A program made the position numbers and the translations under genes. DNA of 64,000 bases from Exobasidium rhododendri (taxonomy: Eukaryota; Basidiomycota; Exobasidiomycetes; Exobasidiales; Exobasidiaceae): NCBI GenBank assembly GCA_026210745.1, contig CP110631.1, positions 2,232,001-2,296,000 of the forward strand, read 5' to 3'. Below are positions 1 to 11,139 of this stretch, in pieces; the first letter of the stretch is position 1, and every line of letters starts with the position of its first letter. The notes under the pieces were generated by a model, which saw only the letters and a program-made list of their open reading frames with translations, was not told where the DNA came from and did no database searches.

Positions 1-950
1 AGTGTAGACTAGCGACCAGCTCATCAGAATAGTAATAGGATTCGTCTGGAATGAGTGTTATGAAGTTAAGACCTGTGATGAGACAGCTCATCTCGTCCTC
101 CCTACGCACTTCCACTCCTAATTCCCTTTCAAAGAGATCGGCAAACATGTGCGCTCCTCCTCCCGTTGCCATCAACTTGACGCCCTTTCGCATCTGTTCT
201 AGACTGACATTGTTGGCTTTTGCGCTCGAGCTGATGAGCTCTTTGAGAAAGTCCACACAATCTGAGATGTGTTCGGTCTCAAATCTGATGAAGTTGAGTC
301 GACCACCTGGTAGGGAGGACGGTAGCGCTCGCTGGGCTAGAAGCTGTGATCGAATCGATTTGGAATCGAACGGCGGCTGACTATGGAAAAGCGAAGTAGG
401 GGTCAACGCTCCTCCGGGAAGCGCAAAAGATCCATCGGCAGTCTGAGGATGGCTGTATAGAGGCGATCTTGAACGTGACGGACGAGCACCAGCATTTACT
501 GATGAATCCTGTGAGTGAAGTCGAGAACCACTCGGTGATGAGGAATGTGACGACAGCCGCGGCGAACTCGGTACAGCAGCAGAAGAGCCTGCATTTTGGA
601 CGGAAATGTGCTCGGAATCCGAAGATGTGGAAGGATGGCTGGATGCTGAGGACGCTTTCGGTTGTGACGGTTTCGCCGCTCTAGTAAAGTAGACAACTTT
701 CGCCAATGATCCACCAATCTGCAGAGAATCCACGCCACGCTTCATCAGGCCAGTGCACCAGGAAGACTACCACGAAAACCTCAATCTATCCACTCACATC
801 TACCGCAATATGACTGACGGTCTCTACCCAATTCGGCAGCCAAATATCCCGAGAATCTTTTTGATCGGACCCCGACGCTCCATCTCCATCCAGTATCTTG
901 GCTCCGGTCGGATCTACATTCACAGGCAGGGCGATGAGAGCTGCTTGCAT
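1..950 (-). CDS. Pantothenate kinase, eukaryotic type (3' end outside window)
   Basis: Phosphorylates pantothenate with ATP, the first step of coenzyme A synthesis in the cytosol. Two exons are seen: 798-950 and 718 down to the window edge, with a 79-nt GTGAGT...CTGCAG intron. The splice joins HIAVD to IGGSLAKVVYF (residues 47-62), the family's N-terminal phosphate-binding motif. Further on are LNFIRFETEHISDCVDF (from residue 192) and KLMATGGGAHMFADLF (about 229-244), followed by EDEMSCLITGLNFI, all typical of fungal Cab1/Fumble kinases. The start at 950 is the first ATG after an in-frame TGA. A Ser/Pro-rich stretch of about 127 residues (65-191) separates the first motif from LNFIRF. It is open throughout, so it is either a true insertion or a long low-complexity loop. 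Family assignment is secure; the start is less so. Confidence 0.93.
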
Positions 951-1367
951 TTCGACGACTCAGAGACTGCCTCCCACCCCTCTTCTAGCAGATCTTCTAG
1001 CTGAAGAGATCGAAATTTGCCTGGCCAAAGATGAGGAATAATCTCGTCTAGGGTGTGTGATGAACGGCGACCAAAACCCAGGCAAGAAAGACTGGAGATT
1101 GATAAATCCGACCCGCATTTGTTGGGTTCGTCTCTTTAGGCTCAAGGTCAAGCAAGAGGTTCCACACGTGATCTTCCCCGGGTTTAACCTTAAAAGTGTG
1201 CCATGTCTCTTCTATCGAAGTACCCCTTCCCAAATCTTAATCTTACCGTATCTGTACCGTATACGCGTTCCCCCGCCTCGCCTCGACTTTCAATCAAATA
1301 AATCATAATCTACTACCACAAGAAAACATAATACATAGAGGCCTACAGCTAAAGACAACGACGGCTC
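951..1367. other. Intergenic region between pantothenate kinase and MBP1-like gene
   Basis: This region holds the promoter of the pantothenate kinase gene and the 3' end of the MBF gene, both on the minus strand. A CACGTG E-box lies at 1165-1170 and an ACGCGT at 1263-1268. No convincing gene is seen; the overlapping short frames carry no recognisable motif. Confidence 0.6.
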
Positions 1368-3612
1368 TCAAGAGGGCACTCCTCCTCCGTTTCCGTTCTG
1401 AGCTGAATCCTCCAAAAGCTCGCAAAGGGCGCTCACTACATTGTCCACCTCCTCTTGCGCAATGCCTCCGCAACCAGCAGCGATCAATCTACGATACGAT
1501 GCCATCATCTTGCCTGTTCCTTGTTCTTTGGCGCTCTCGATGAATTTCTGCAGTAGATCGCTCCTCTTGGCCTTGAGAGCTTCCACTTGCTGCTGAAGAT
1601 TGACTTCTTCTTCAGGTGAGACCGAAGCAAGCAGGCGCCTAGCAAGCTCATCTGATATGGTCAGTTCCTTCTCTTTGCTGGCAAGAGCTCCTTCTTCAAG
1701 ACCATTGTCGATCCTCGCTTTCTTGACGACTTCATTTGCTTGCGCCCAGTCCTGTGACATGTCATCTCGACTTCTCTTCTCCGCGCCTGCCCTCAAAGCT
1801 CGCTGAATATCTTCCAACTTCTTCTTTTCTTCGTCTCGCGAATTGCCTTCCTTGTCCAGTCCCTCCAAGATCTTTGTGGAATCGGCAATCTCACTTTGGA
1901 TCTGAGCCAACAAGCTATGAGCCGAATTCAATTTACGCTCCGTGGCTCCCAACTCTGCATCGTAACTTTCAGCCAAGCTCTGAAGCAGCGTAGTCATCAA
2001 GTTTACTGCTCTGCCACCTGCTCTTTGTCCAGCCTCACTTGTGTGTAAGCTAGACAAGTTCATGTCTGCTCCTGTGCCTCTTGCTGGACTAGCTCGAAAC
2101 CTCTCATCTTCGAGAATGTAGTCTTCTGCCGTCTTGCTTTCCTTGTTTCGGATCTTTGGATCAGCACCATGCTCGAGTAACAGCTTCGTCAATCTCTTCG
2201 ACCTAGCTCGAGCAGCCATGGTGAGCGGTGTCTCTCCCTCATCATCTTGAAAGTTGAGGATGTCTGCCAGTTGACTGCCATACTCTTGAAGTCTGTTGAT
2301 CATCGTTTCCATGTAGTACCGCGCTGCATGCGGCTTTCCTCGACTCAAAGCCAAGTCCACCACATGATGAAAGACTGTCCGATCGTTGCGATCAATGTTC
2401 AGTATGCTCCGATGAAGAAGCTCAAACAACTCGGGAAATTTTCGTAGATCGTAGTTGTTCGAAAACATGGCTGCTCTCATCAGCGCTGTTTGTCCACTGA
2501 GATTGACCCGGAACACATCAGCGCCGGCCGTCAATAGCAATTTCACCACCCTAATTCGTCCCATTGCACAGGCCCAGTGCAACGCTGTATGCTCATCATC
2601 GTCGATGCTTGTATTGGGATCGAAATCAGGAGGAGGGCTGACAAGTAGCGATGGAATCGTCGTGCTTTCCGAAATGAAGTAGTTTAGAATGATGTCGGCA
2701 TACTGTGCAGCAGGATTATTGTCATACGCTCCCATCAGTGCATTATTGCCTCCTTGACGTCCGTATCCTGGTGCAGCGCTGTTGGTTGTTCCGTTGTAAA
2801 AGTCGGGCAGATCTCCCTGTCCGTGGATCGGGCTTGGGGTGCGCGAAGAGCTGCTGACAACGCTGGGTGGACTGCTCATGCTTCCTTCTGTACCATCCAG
2901 CTTTATCCCTGATGCAGTTTCTGATTCAGTGTCGATACTGGCCGGTCGTCTTGCTGCCCGGATTGCCTCTACACCAGGTATCACCTTCTTGGCGCGATTG
3001 GAAGAGGCAATGATGTGTTTAGGAGCTGGCGGTGGTGATTCTGCTGAAGGAACATAGCTGGTGATGGGATCAAACATGTAGGATGCATTGTATGCCTCGG
3101 CGAGCTTGATGGCATCTTCGAGTGGAATCCATGTACCTTATACGTGACGAGTGTCAGTAGCTGCCAAGACACGACACCAAGCTTTGAACCTGGCAGTCCT
3201 CAATCCCTCTCTGTCACTCACCTTGATACTTTCCATATCCACCCTGTACCTTCTCATGTATGCCTTTCTGTACATCTCTTTCCAGCACCCTTGTTCTTTG
3301 AGGCTTGTCTAGCCCGACTACCTTGAGGACGTGCGTAGCATTGATCCAAGCATCACTGCGGCGTCGCATGACGGCAATCTACAGTGAAGAGCAAGATTCT
3401 GTCAGACCTCAAAGAAGCTGTCAACCCGCCGTAGCAAACTACTCACACCCTTGATGATGCATTCATAGACGGGGACTCCACTGTAGGTCGCCTGCGGAGG
3501 ATCGATCGTTTGGAGAATGAGCAAAGGCCACAATTGAACCGAGCTAAGGCGCACTACTAACCTTAAAGATCATCCCTTCCTGCTTTGCCGGTGGCAGAAC
3601 AGCAGGTGGCAT
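1368..3612 (-). CDS. MBP1: APSES/KilA-N and ankyrin transcription factor, MBF DNA-binding subunit (Mbp1/Res type)
   Basis: This is the sequence-specific subunit of the MBF complex, which drives G1/S genes through MCB boxes with a Swi6-like partner. Four exons (3562-3612, 3447-3491, 3222-3378, 1368-3136) give 673 residues. The small N-terminal exons splice in frame to form the KilA-N/APSES domain (about residues 18-105), with [26 protein letters not shown] and [16 protein letters not shown]. Ankyrin repeats follow in the middle ([47 protein letters not shown]). After these come a coiled-coil-like charged stretch and a C-terminal helical region, the usual order for Mbp1/Swi4/Res. The ATG at 3612 starts a 17-residue leader just ahead of the DNA-binding domain. 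An ACGCGT box lies about 225 bp upstream. Mbp1 is favoured over Swi6 because the DNA-binding domain is intact. Confidence 0.94.
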
Positions 3613-3835
3613 GTTGTCCTACTGAGTAGTGGAGATGTGTGATAGCGAGAAAGAGAGATGGCCAATATGATGAGGCTGATACTGGCGCTCCTTGGTAAGC
3701 TGCAGGGGAGAGTACGTATCGTGTGTAGAAGTGTGAACCTCTTGAAGATCCGTCGCACTTTCCTTAGTTCACTGGGATACGCTTCGCACACACTTCACTA
3801 TGGAAACAGAAGTGAGGGCCACGCTCGCGTCAGGG

Positions 3836-3843
3836 GACGCGTC
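3836..3843. promoter_or_regulatory. MCB-like box GACGCGTC upstream of the MBF subunit gene
   Basis: The 8-bp palindrome GACGCGTC contains ACGCGT, the core recognised by MBF in ascomycete yeasts. It lies about 225 bp upstream of the ATG of the MBF DNA-binding subunit, so autoregulation is possible. The motif is seen; its function is inferred. Confidence 0.4.
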
Positions 3844-4779
3844 AAGGGAAGAATGAATGCGGTCCCCCCCTGCCCGTTCAAAACCCCCCCCCTTAGGCGC
3901 AGTCTCTTAGTCCAAGTTGTCTCGCGAGAAATTGAATTAAAGAATACATAGAGAGCAGCTGGAGCATGAACAGCGTATAAATGATTGCATGGAAAGTCAG
4001 CTGATAGGGATTAGTGTCAAGGTTGTTGCAAACGAGTATAGTACATTCGATGCGCCAGTCGGTAGCAATGAATCTCTCTTTCATCTACTTCACAGGAAGA
4101 AAGTGCTACTTGAAAGAATTCAATTGAAGTCAGCATCTTGAGTGGCCACTGATCGCGGGACTATTTCGATCATGCTCAAGTCGTTGATATCGCCTTAAAG
4201 CTGCTCAATACGCTCATATCTTTCCGCCTGCCCCTCACGTAGGAATGAATCTTTCCGACAAATCTGACCGTGTATGTTCCATGTCCCTAACCTCACTCTG
4301 AGGCAGACCAATGCAGAGCAGCTTTCTTTGTCGTTAGTGTCCCCTGCAATTCTGACCCACACGTCCCACGATCCGCTCCTTCTTATGGAGATCATCGTAG
4401 CGACGTGTCGCAGTACGATGCAAGTACCGACGTGCCAGCAAGACCAGACGTCAGCGCTGTTCACGCTCCCACTGAGACCAGGGGGTGCTCTAGTAGCGGT
4501 AGTGTCTCTCCATCAAAGCTTATACTGACAGCCATAGAGAGTACAGCATCAATTGCTCGATTGAAATACTGTATTGCGCATGCCTGAAATCCTCAATGAT
4601 CACGAATATGACCACCTCGAATCGCTCGTTACAATAGTCATCGTTCATAGCACCAACGAGAAACTCGAAATGACGCCGGCACCTTCTCGTCCTAGCAACT
4701 TACTACTGCAGGTGGAGCAGGTAGCGCTAGACTGAGAGGGCATAAGATGGGCTAAGAATTTAGCCACGCGGACAGTACG

Positions 4780-4791
4780 CGACACGTGTCG
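4780..4791. promoter_or_regulatory. 12-bp E-box palindrome CGACACGTGTCG upstream of eS21
   Basis: A perfect 12-bp palindrome centred on CACGTG lies about 116 bp upstream of the eS21 ATG. CACGTG is the core site of bHLH factors such as Cbf1. Similar sites lie upstream of FCF1, NOP56 and TOM40 in this window. Confidence 0.5.
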
Positions 4792-4906
4792 AGGGCCGCA
4801 GCTGACACTCATGGCGCGCGAAAGAGTTGACCATAATTCCTTAGTATGGGTCGGCACATATTCCAAACAGCATTTGCAGCTCCTTAAACATCAACATATA
4901 GCCATC

Positions 4907-5248
4907 ATGGAAAACGACCGAGTACGTGAAGGTTGGCAGAAATGGGGAATCCCCTCAGCATAGCGGAGCTTGCGATACTGACAGAGCCTTTGAATTTGCC
5001 AATCTTTTCAGGGTGACCTAATTGATCTTTACGTGCCACGAAAGTGTGCTGCCACCGGACGACTGATTGAAGCAAAGGACCACTCCAGCGTTCAGATCTC
5101 CGTGGCCGATGTCGACGAGAGCGGAAAGATGATCATTGGAAGCAACACACATTTCCCTCTCAGTGGATTTGTTCGATCGCAAGGAGAGAGTGACGACAGC
5201 TTGAACAGATTGGCAACCAAGGCAGGTCGTGAGTATGATGATTCATGA
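4907..5248 (+). CDS. RPS21: 40S ribosomal protein eS21 (S21e)
   Basis: A small-subunit ribosomal protein needed for 18S rRNA maturation. Exon 1 (4907-4921) encodes only MENDR. The second exon (5012-5248) begins after TTTTCAG and continues [18 protein letters not shown]. The motifs [21 protein letters not shown] and [18 protein letters not shown] are diagnostic for the family. The model gives 83 residues against a usual 85-87. The last residues (KAGREYDDS) do not match the family's usual hydrophobic/aromatic tail. A GTGAGTATG donor-like sequence sits right there, so the true C terminus may lie on another exon that I could not identify. The very short first exon is common in fungal ribosomal protein genes. 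The gene is divergent from the MBF gene. Confidence 0.94.
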
Positions 5249-5966
5249 TGTTCTCTCGAGGGATGCGTATGGAATTGGTAAAGGGGGCAGGCTTGGGGCA
5301 TATAGGGAAGACTAGAGGAGGAGACGAGTAGGGAAGGAAAAATCTTTTGGAGTGAATAAAAGGCTAGAAATCACCACCCCGCTCATGACAGTCTGCGCCC
5401 GAAGCTATACATTTTACATCGGGGGCTGGATTCCATATTTATATATAGAGCGAAGAGTAAAGAGCGGTGGATTAAGAACTTGTGCGCTCCTATTGTTTTC
5501 CGTGGGCTACCGAGTGTCAGACCACTAGTACATCTGTTGAAGGCCCTGCTCCTTCTTTCAAGTAAAGTCCGGATCTTTTTACTGACGATTCAATGTCTTG
5601 CCTTTCACTTCCAGTCCTCCGAGGTGTTTGGACTCACTCCAAGTAAAAGAGAGTCATCAACTTCAGCGCCTACTCTACTTTGTAACAGTGCACGTCCAGC
5701 TCTTTTCTTTTTTCTTCGATCTTCAATCATATTCACATGGAAGCTGAAAGAAAGAGTTTGTCTAGTTATGGTTGGGGTGTGCTTTATGTTTGAATGGCAA
5801 GTATACGATAAGAGAGGGTTCCTCCTGGAATGGCCAAAGAGATTCGAATTGAGGAGGGGGAGGTGATGGTGGAGAAGGATGGGAGCGCTCTGGGAAAGAT
5901 GGGGTGTCGCAGGAGCATGGTATATGAATGTGAAGGAGGAAGGAAGATAGAGAAAGAAGGGAACAA
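5249..5966. other. Convergent intergenic region, eS21 and kinesin 3' ends
   Basis: About 720 bp separate the eS21 stop from the kinesin stop on the opposite strand. Overlapping frames of 128 codons occur on both strands but have low-complexity translations and no motif. The stretch probably carries both 3' UTRs. Nothing else is seen. Confidence 0.6.
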
Positions 5967-8900
5967 TCACTTGGCGGAAGAGAAGAACCAATTCGATCGA
6001 CTGCGAGCGTTGTTCGGGTCTAGGATGTTCGGAGACGTCGAGGCAGCACCACTGCTACGTAATGCTAGTGCTGCACCTTCTGCGCCCACGCCGCCACCAC
6101 CTCCTCGTAATGTTATTGGTCCGTTGTTCAGCGCGGAACTCGCCACTTGACCACCACCGCCTCCCCTTAGTGGTTTAGCGATACGACTGGCCAGTCCGAA
6201 TCCTCCTGCATTGCTGTTTGAGTTGTTCTTGAATTCCTTCGCTTGGTTCAATCGCTCTCGAACAGCATTCAATTGCTCTTCGAACTTTCGATTTTGATTC
6301 ATGAGCTTTTCTTGACTCTCGATCAGGTGATGCTCTAGTGACTGTATTCTTTCGTTCCTTGCTACTAGTTTCCGCTCGGCAATCGCCACTTCCTTCTTCA
6401 AGGAGGAGTTCTGTTCCACAAGTTGCTTTTGTACGGAAGTCAACTGCTCTAGATTCCTTTCCAAGAACGCCATCTTTTTCTGCTGAGCTTTTGAGTTGCT
6501 CGATCGCAAGACGTTGTTGTACTGTTCCTTTGTCTCATCCAGCGAGATCTCCAGCTCCACCACCTTTTCACATCGATTCTGAAGGTCTCTCATAAGGCTC
6601 TTTTTCATCAGATCGAATTCCGCCAATTGGGACGTCATTGTCTTTCGCACTCGTTCCATCTCCCTAGCACTTTCTGCCAGATTCTTCCCTCCCTCCACAC
6701 TGGCAGTCGTCAAAGCAAACGCTCTCTTCAATTCTTCATTGGCATCCTTGAGACTCTCGTTCGTTGCTTGTAAATTCATGGCTTCTCTTGCTTTCAATTC
6801 AATCTGCTTCTTCAGATCGAATATCTCACTCTGCTGAGCTTCCCTTTTTGCAGCATACTGCGCTTCCAACTTCCCTCTGAATTCGGCAGCAAAGACGCCT
6901 TCGTGAAGATCGTTTGATTTGTTCTTTTTTCCATGCTCTTCCTCTGCTATTGTCTTGTCGAGCAATTCCTCGTACTCTGCCTCCAGCGTAGCCAGTCGGA
7001 TCTCCATCTCGTCTCGACGAGTCAGCAGTAAATCGTTCTCTTCCACGGCCTGCTTCACCCTTTCGTTCTGCTCGCGAACCAGTATCTGACTCTCCAAGAT
7101 CTGCTCTCGCAACGTGCTTATATCATCTTGACTCAGACCTCCCTTCACATCGGCAGCTATGTCTAGTTTGGCTAGACTCTGTCGAATCTGTTCTTCCTTC
7201 TCTGATACGATTCCAGCATTAAAGTCGGCCATCATCTTTGCCATCTTCTCTGCTTTCTTACGTTGCTTTTCTTCTTGATTAGGATCCTGATTGGCATCGC
7301 GATTCATACCGGCCCCTCCTCGTCCGCTGTCCTGCAAGCTCTTTCTCAGCTCTTCCAGCTCTTGTGTCAAGTCAATGTTCTGCTCTTTCACAATATCCAT
7401 AGTAATGGCGGACTCCTTGTGTTCGTAACTGACTCTTTCAAGCTGCAGCTTCATCTCGTTGATCTCACTCGACATGTCCTTGTTCTCTTTACCAAGATTG
7501 GCCTCTTGATCCTTGTAGAAGTGCAATTCGTCCCGTGCTTCCCTGAGTGCTTGCTCTGCTTTCTTCAACGACGTCTCTCTTTCGGCAATCTGATCGGACA
7601 GTTCGTTCTCCCGACGCAAGAACTCTTCCCTCTCATCCTTGTCCATAGACACAGCAGTAGGCGTCTCTGGACGAGAGTTCAAGTCTCGCAATCCCTCTAC
7701 AGCTGGGGTTTGCGGTCGAAGAGCACCAAGAGATGGCATGCCCTTGATCGTGCTGGTATTGGCTGTGGCTGCCGTCGCTGCCGCAGCAGAAGTCGAGGTA
7801 GCAGCAGCAGCAGCCGCAACTTCTGCACCGACGCTTGCCATCAATTTGCCCATCTCTGCCCATTGAGACTCGGGCACTTTTCCACCAGCTCTCCAAGTTT
7901 TCAATTCCGCTTCCAAAGCAGCAATGTAGCTTTGATTCTTGTTTGCATCAGACTGTGCCTTCTTTAACAGTGCCTTGAGTTCGGCAGGACTAAGCTCAGC
8001 ATTGACCCGAGCTTTATTCTTAATCGACTTTGCTCGAACACCAAATCGAAGTGTGCCAATCGTTTCGTCCAAGTTGAAGCTACACGGAGAGCAATTGATG
8101 ATGAGCGTCGTTCTAGAATTTCCTCCAAGTGACTCTTGAAGTATTCTCGTCAATTTGGAATCTCGATAAGGGATGTGCGAAGACTTTCCGTCAGTGAGGG
8201 CATTGATGACCATGCCCAACGCACTTAGGCTCTTGTTAATCTTCTTTGCTTCCTCCAGCGTCTGCCCGCTGGCTCCCGTCTTGCCAACTTTCTCTGACCC
8301 TGCCAGATCTACCAAGTATAGGTTCCCCAGCTTTTGCGTCCCAGTCTCGGTGTTTCGCACTTGGATCGATACGAGAAAGATGGAATGTGATCGAGATGAC
8401 TCGGCATTCATATTCGTCGAAGATACTGCTCGCGCCATGCCACCTTGCTTCATTATGCTATACACATCTGCTTGATCGCCGACGTAGAAATCCGAGAGAC
8501 CTTTTACATAGACTCCCTTGTTCTTCTCCTCGTGTATTTGCAGATTATCATTCTGAGGGGCCAGTAAGTCGCGGATCCTCTCCATGTAGATCTCTAGATA
8601 CGACACCTTGACGAGATACTCCAAATTGGGAGGAGATGAGAGAATGCTGTCAAATATCTGCTCTGTAATCCGTGGAATGATACCTTTCTGGCTATCATCA
8701 TCAATGTCGGAGCCCATCATAGTGTACGTTTTCCCAGATCCAGTTTGACCATAGGCAAAGATGGTACCGTTGTAGCCATTCAGCACGTCTGCAACAGGTC
8801 TCAAGTAGTCAGTCATCATGTCTGGCCGTGTGGCACCACAACTCTCTACCCACCATCTACAGTCTCCTTTATCCCAAATTCAAAGACATCTTGTTGGCGT

Positions 8901-9152
8901 GTGTCCATGCCAAAAACCTTGTCGAACGTGAAGCCTCCTCCTTCTGCGGCCCCCTTGACTTTCACAGTGGTGTAGGAATCTGATTCAGGCGATCCCTCAA
9001 AGTCAACGACGATATCACCACCTTCGCGCAACTCGAGCGAGTTGGGAGGTCGAAACCTGTGGGTGATTCGCCCCATTGTGAGCGGAGTGACTATATAACA
9101 CATTAATAGGCACCAACACTCACCTAGACACTACCTTGACATTGCCCGACAT
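5967..9152 (-). CDS. Kinesin-1 heavy chain (conventional kinesin)
   Basis: A plus-end-directed microtubule motor for vesicle, dynein and organelle transport, important in hyphal tip growth. Three exons (9124-9152, 8854-9056, 5967-8821) give 1028 residues. The motor domain holds FRPPNSLELREG, the P-loop FAYGQTGSGKTYTM, switch I NAESSRSHSIF, and switch II LVDLAGSEKVGKTGASG followed by NKSLSALG. The neck is followed by an Ala/Thr-rich hinge, then a long coiled coil. Near residue 958 the tail has ASRIAKPLRGGGGG, the IAK autoinhibition motif typical of kinesin-1, then a Gly-rich end. Both splice joins restore codons in the motor (SRFRPP; TVDDMMTDYL), which fixes the exon edges. It shares an upstream region with the divergent URA3 gene. 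Confidence 0.96.
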
Positions 9153-10058
9153 CGTTCGCAAGTCGCCGTCTCGAGCGATGAATTCAGATGATGTAACGAG
9201 CTGAGTGCGGCAGTGATGGGAACGGCAGACGTTCGATTAACGATGCGTTGCCGCAGTGCGACCGTCAAAGATGCTGGGCTGGTTTCCTGTTATGTCTTCG
9301 TTGCAGTGGGCCCCGTCCAAGGTAGACCTCTTGCGCTCAGAGTGCTCTCAATCGCCTGACACGCCTGCTCCGTTGCTTGACGATAGCTCTTTTGATCAAA
9401 AGGGCAAGTCTCACACGGCAGTACTCTAATTTTGTTGGTCTCAAGCTGCCACACAACCCTATTCCACGCTAGCCCTGGGCTACGCGACGGACATCAGCAC
9501 GTGATACAAACCTATTAACCGGACAGGAGGATGTTTAGGGTTCAGCTTCCTGCAGCACCTCGCGCTAGGGTGTCCGCATATCCAAGGTTTATTGGCACCC
9601 AAGATCAGTGTCTACAATGGCAGAGCTTCTCGACGACCATATAACCAGATCTTTGATGCACCCTGAGTCATGGAGACGCAGACGACGTGAGCACGTCATC
9701 ACCATGGCGTGCTGATCTGGAGGCGCTTTTTAGAATGTCTCCGGTGTTTTAATTCGAATAGGAATTCAAGATTCTATTCTTGAATCAAGGGAAATTAAGT
9801 TGAGGAATTTGACTGAGGAGTCTTCCTGTATGTACTCTGTACGTACCTCACTTGAAAGATCAATCTCAATTTCAGAATTGGGGTCTTGCCTCTATTTATC
9901 AATATATCTTGGAGGCAGCAGCGTGGTTCAGCCTCTTTGTGCCCATCTCCGATAACCCAGCTTCTTGCCCCCCTCCTCTCACTTCTCCAGCACTGATCGT
10001 CGTCTCTCCCACTTGTGTGACCGCGATAGAAGAAGACGATCGAAAAAGGCTAGCAAGC
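9153..10058. other. Divergent promoter region between kinesin-1 and URA3
   Basis: About 900 bp without a supported gene. It contains a CACGTG at 9498-9503, a TTTAGGGTT element near 9533 and an inverted repeat ATTCAAGA / TCTTGAAT (9764-9771 and 9778-9785, 6-nt spacer). The region just before the URA3 ATG is rich in C and T. The URA3 frame is open upstream to about 9852, but the conserved protein begins at 10059. Confidence 0.6.
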
Positions 10059-11012
10059 ATGACTACCAGCATAGCATCGCAGCCGTACTCGTCTCGAATC
10101 GCCAACTTCAGCAAAAATGAAGCGGCGAGAGCACTACTGGAGACCATGGAGAGAAAGCAGACGAATCTGTGTGTCAGTGTAGATGTCACCACGAAGAAAG
10201 ATCTGCTGGACGTTGTCAAGGCAGTGAGCGGGGTCGTTGCAATGGTCAAGGTGAGCAGGAGTAAGCAGTGAGGCGATTGACTGTTTTCTCACTTCTCGAA
10301 TGTATAAATGATTCTGCAGACTCACATCGATATTGTGGAAGACTTTGATCAAGACCTGGTTGATCAGTTGACACTACTCAGCAGACAAGAAGACTTTCTC
10401 ATCTTCGAAGATCGGAAATTTGCCGATATCGGGAATACAGTCTCTTTGCAGTATTCGTCAGGCGTCCACAAGATTGCTTCGTGGTCGCATATCACCAATG
10501 CTCATCTGGTGCCTGGGCCAGGAATCATAACAGGTCTAGGCAAAGTTGGAAAACCGCTCGGTCGAGGCCTGTTGCTCTTGGCCGAGATGAGCAGCGCAGG
10601 TACATTGGCAAAAGGAGATTATAGCAAGGCTTGCGTACAAGAGGCAGATCGAGATGAAAGCGGGTATGTGATGGGCTTCATTGCGATGGATCGAGTGGAT
10701 GAGCGATTTGCACAAGAAGGAAGTAAAAAGAAAGACTATCTGATTCTGACGCCAGGTGTCGGACTGGATATCAAGGGCGATGCAATGGGACAACAATATC
10801 GCACTCCAGACGAGGTCATTGACAAGAGTGGCTGCGATGTCATAATTGTAGGCCGAGGCATCTATGGTGCTTTGATGGAAGCAGAAGTCCGAGAAGGCAG
10901 TGCAGCGGCTAGGCAAAAGGCTGTCGCAAGCGTCAAAGAGCAAGGTGAACGATACAGGAAGGCTGGATGGGAAGCTTATCTGAGGAGGATAGGTACACAT
11001 CAAAGTACGTGA
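10059..11012 (+). CDS. URA3: Orotidine 5'-phosphate decarboxylase
   Basis: Converts OMP to UMP, the last step of de novo pyrimidine synthesis. Two exons (10059-10250 and 10320-11012), separated by a 69-nt intron, give 294 residues. The splice joins VVAMVK to THIDIVEDF exactly where the family has KTHIDI. The catalytic signature [12 protein letters not shown] (about residues 93-104) is intact, and the phosphate-binding [21 protein letters not shown] and [10 protein letters not shown] segments follow. The start was chosen at [14 protein letters not shown], where similarity to other fungal Ura3/PyrG proteins begins. The ChaC-type gene lies 127 bp downstream on the same strand. Confidence 0.97.
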
Positions 11013-11139
11013 TAGTTCTTCTCCAATTACATCTCCCCAAAACTCTCTTTGCAATGATGAGATCAAATCATTCCCTCTCATCTCTACCCTTGCTGCAATT
11101 CAATCTAGCCAATTCACGCACCACTCTCTCTTCCTGCAG

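Larger units (their letters stand above)
3613..4906. other. Divergent intergenic region between MBP1-like and eS21 genes
   Basis: This 1.3-kb stretch lies between divergent genes. It contains a GACGCGTC (MCB-like) palindrome at 3836-3843, C-rich runs near 3867-3895 and a 12-bp palindrome around CACGTG at 4780-4791. The short frames on both strands have no recognisable content and are treated as chance. Confidence 0.6.

Noticed and set aside
5480-5991. Overlapping 128-codon frames on both strands between eS21 and kinesin
   Set aside because: No motif is seen, and the position fits two facing 3' UTRs.
7263-7967. 234-codon plus-strand frame
   Set aside because: It is antisense to the kinesin coiled coil and hinge, whose motifs are certain. 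The translation is low complexity without motifs.
9852-10058. 69-codon in-frame N-terminal extension of URA3
   Set aside because: The frame is open, but the translation is not conserved and Ura3 proteins begin at the [14 protein letters not shown] equivalent. It is treated as 5' UTR.
10536-11081. 181-codon minus-strand frame
   Set aside because: It is antisense to the URA3 exon 2, whose active site is unmistakable. No motif is seen in the antisense protein.
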